This document shows, piece after piece, positions 63,020 through 64,000 of a DNA stretch of 64,000 nt. Every line of letters begins with the position of its first letter. The first letter of the stretch is position 1. The translations under genes were made by a program, and so were the position numbers. The DNA is from Diaporthe sp. PMI_573 (Eukaryota; Ascomycota; Sordariomycetes; Diaporthales; Diaporthaceae): NCBI GenBank assembly GCA_021399435.1, contig JAJTUP010000028.1, forward strand, positions 1 to 64,000, given 5' to 3'. Under the pieces are notes generated by a model that saw nothing but the letters and a program-made list of their open reading frames with translations, did not search any database and was not told the origin of the DNA.

Positions 63020-63108
63020 CACACACACACACACACACAATTTATTGACGCCCGGCGGCGGCTTGCGCCGAAAGGGCAACTATTACTAATCTGCAAATAC
63101 ATGTCCTA
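63020..63108 (-). mobile_element. Nested LINE 3'-tail insertion with target duplication
   Basis: A 70-bp LINE 3' end (63039-63108) plus its (AC)n tail sits 9-20 bp upstream of the ORF1 ATG of copy B. It is flanked by CCGCTGTATAC followed by (AC)n on both sides (from 63010 and from 63109), a clear target-site duplication. The fragment is identical to the tail of copy B. An extremely 5'-truncated, recent insertion. Confidence 0.88.
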
Positions 63109-63133
63109 CCGCTGTATACACACACACACACAC

Positions 63134-64000
63134 AATGGGTGTCGCCAAAATGTTTAGTTAACATTTTTAGTAGTGGTGGTGTGGGTCCGCGGCTTAGGTG
63201 GCTTGGCAGATCACGGTTGTAGTGACTGGGTACTCGAGGGACGAATCGCTAACAGAGCCAGGATAGTCCGCCTAGGACCTTCCAAAAAAAAAACTGCATG
63301 CTCCCATTTCTGCCTTTCTCTTCTTTATCCCGTCTTGCCTCTCTGTATTGCACCGCACGGAATGGATATCTACGAATATCGCAGCATAGTCGGATTCTGT
63401 GCAATATACCTTGATCAATCTCAACCCAGGCAGACTTGCCCATAGTATCGATGCATGAGCTGCCTATCACGACCGGAGGCCTGTGGGCTGTGCTGCTGAC
63501 TGCATATTGCATGTCGTACAAACCCCGGCTCCTTACCAACCCGTTGTGACTTATGCTGCCACTGCACGAGATTTCTAAGCTACACGTCTCAACAAAGAAG
63601 AAGTTCACCATTGGCAGTGTCTTCGTTCTAGGTAGCATGTAAGTAGACTAGTCAACCCATCCCGAGTGGCTGCTGCCGGAGATAAGCGTAAATGCTGACT
63701 CACAAATTCAGAGCTTTCGCTGCAAGTCTGGTTCGCTCTATTTCCACGGGCATAATGGTGCGAGACGGTGTTACGAACTTTATACGTGAGTGACGTTTGC
63801 CACGTAGCTTTTGTTGGACCAAGCACTCTGACACAAGATCGTTGGAACAGTGTAATTTGTCACGTCGGGTATCGTCACTATCGTGGAGATATATGCAGCC
63901 CATCATCGGCGCATGCATGCCAACATTGATACCCGTTTACCGCCAGCTAAGATACGGCGATCCGCTCAAGAGCAGCACGGCTGGCTCTGCTGGCCTTTCA
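63134..64000. other. No convincing gene
   Basis: Frames on both strands (for example 63638-63249, minus, 129 codons) show no domain. A run of nine A occurs near 63285. Nothing else is recognised. Confidence 0.4.

Larger units (their letters stand above)
57983..63133 (-). mobile_element. Tad-like LINE with both ORFs open (copy B)
   Basis: On the minus strand: (GT)n run, short leader, ORF1 (63001-61922), ORF2 (61920-58309), a 3' UTR of about 270 bp, the terminal hairpin (58035-58008), TCAATAAATT and a (GT)n tail at 57996-57983. ORF1 has three zinc knuckles; ORF2 has endonuclease, reverse transcriptase, RNase H and a C-terminal zinc motif. This set is typical of the fungal Tad clade. The 5' limit is uncertain: either the (GT)n at about 63134-63109 belongs to the element or the copy was truncated just above ORF1. 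No target duplication can be proved because both ends lie in (AC)n. Possibly active. Confidence 0.88.

Noticed and set aside
63002..63079. N-terminal extension of LINE ORF1 with a CVCVCV run
   Set aside because: It is encoded by the nested LINE tail and the (GT)n tract, so it is not a native part of ORF1.

Overview
The window looks like a transposon-rich accessory region of a filamentous ascomycete (Pezizomycotina; this is inference). Evidence: short GT-AG introns of 57-149 bp with GTAAGT/GTATGT donors and a CTAAC branch site, a YAP-type bZIP factor, a degraded HET-associated/ankyrin gene, a patatin-like family, and a fungal set of mobile elements (Tad-type LINEs, Ty1/copia, DIRS, hAT, MULE, Fot1/pogo). 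Host genes are sparse and many are truncated, duplicated or fused to element sequence. 

Layout. 1-5 kb: unassigned DNA, then a 5'-truncated Tad-like LINE with six in-frame stops. 5.1-5.8 kb: a two-exon bZIP gene (-). 7.4-11.7 kb: a copia element with 5' LTR, primer-binding site and a long Gag-Pol frame that breaks off in RNase H. 12.2-13.3 kb: a hAT relic. 16.6-20.9 kb: an apparently intact, GC-rich DIRS retrotransposon (Gag, RT/RNase H, tyrosine recombinase) ending in nested palindromes. 22-26 kb: a RING/patatin-like fragment, a small membrane protein, a broken methyltransferase, a 17-bp tandem array and a LINE ORF1 fragment. 28.6-35.5 kb: a second hAT relic, a divergent 14-3-3 gene, and a MULE relic joined to a Fot1 relic. 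37.7-42.8 kb: a coiled-coil/EYK/kinase-like gene cut off against a HET-like/ankyrin gene that carries a 117-bp piece of the 14-3-3 gene, then a MATE transporter. 44-51 kb: weak small genes, a hydrolase fragment, a LINE tail and two short hairpin repeats. 50.9-54.9 kb: a transthyretin-like/Myb protein, a second bZIP exon, and a protein tyrosine phosphatase whose last ~40 codons and stop come from a hAT fragment and a LINE tail. 55.3-57.5 kb: kinase, hAT and patatin-like fragments. 58-63.1 kb: a LINE with both ORFs open. 

The strongest common thread is the LINE family. Six copies or tails share one 3'-terminal two-stem RNA fold whose inner stem differs between copies but stays paired, followed by a simple-sequence tail, (GT)n in most. 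These tails have landed in or next to genes, changed a phosphatase C-terminus and inserted into the LINE's own 5' region. The older relics (LINE copy A, both hAT relics, the LINE ORF1 fragment) mostly keep one reading frame and are broken by nonsense codons. The DIRS and the 58-63 kb LINE are open. All family names come from reading motifs in the translated sequence; no database search was possible.
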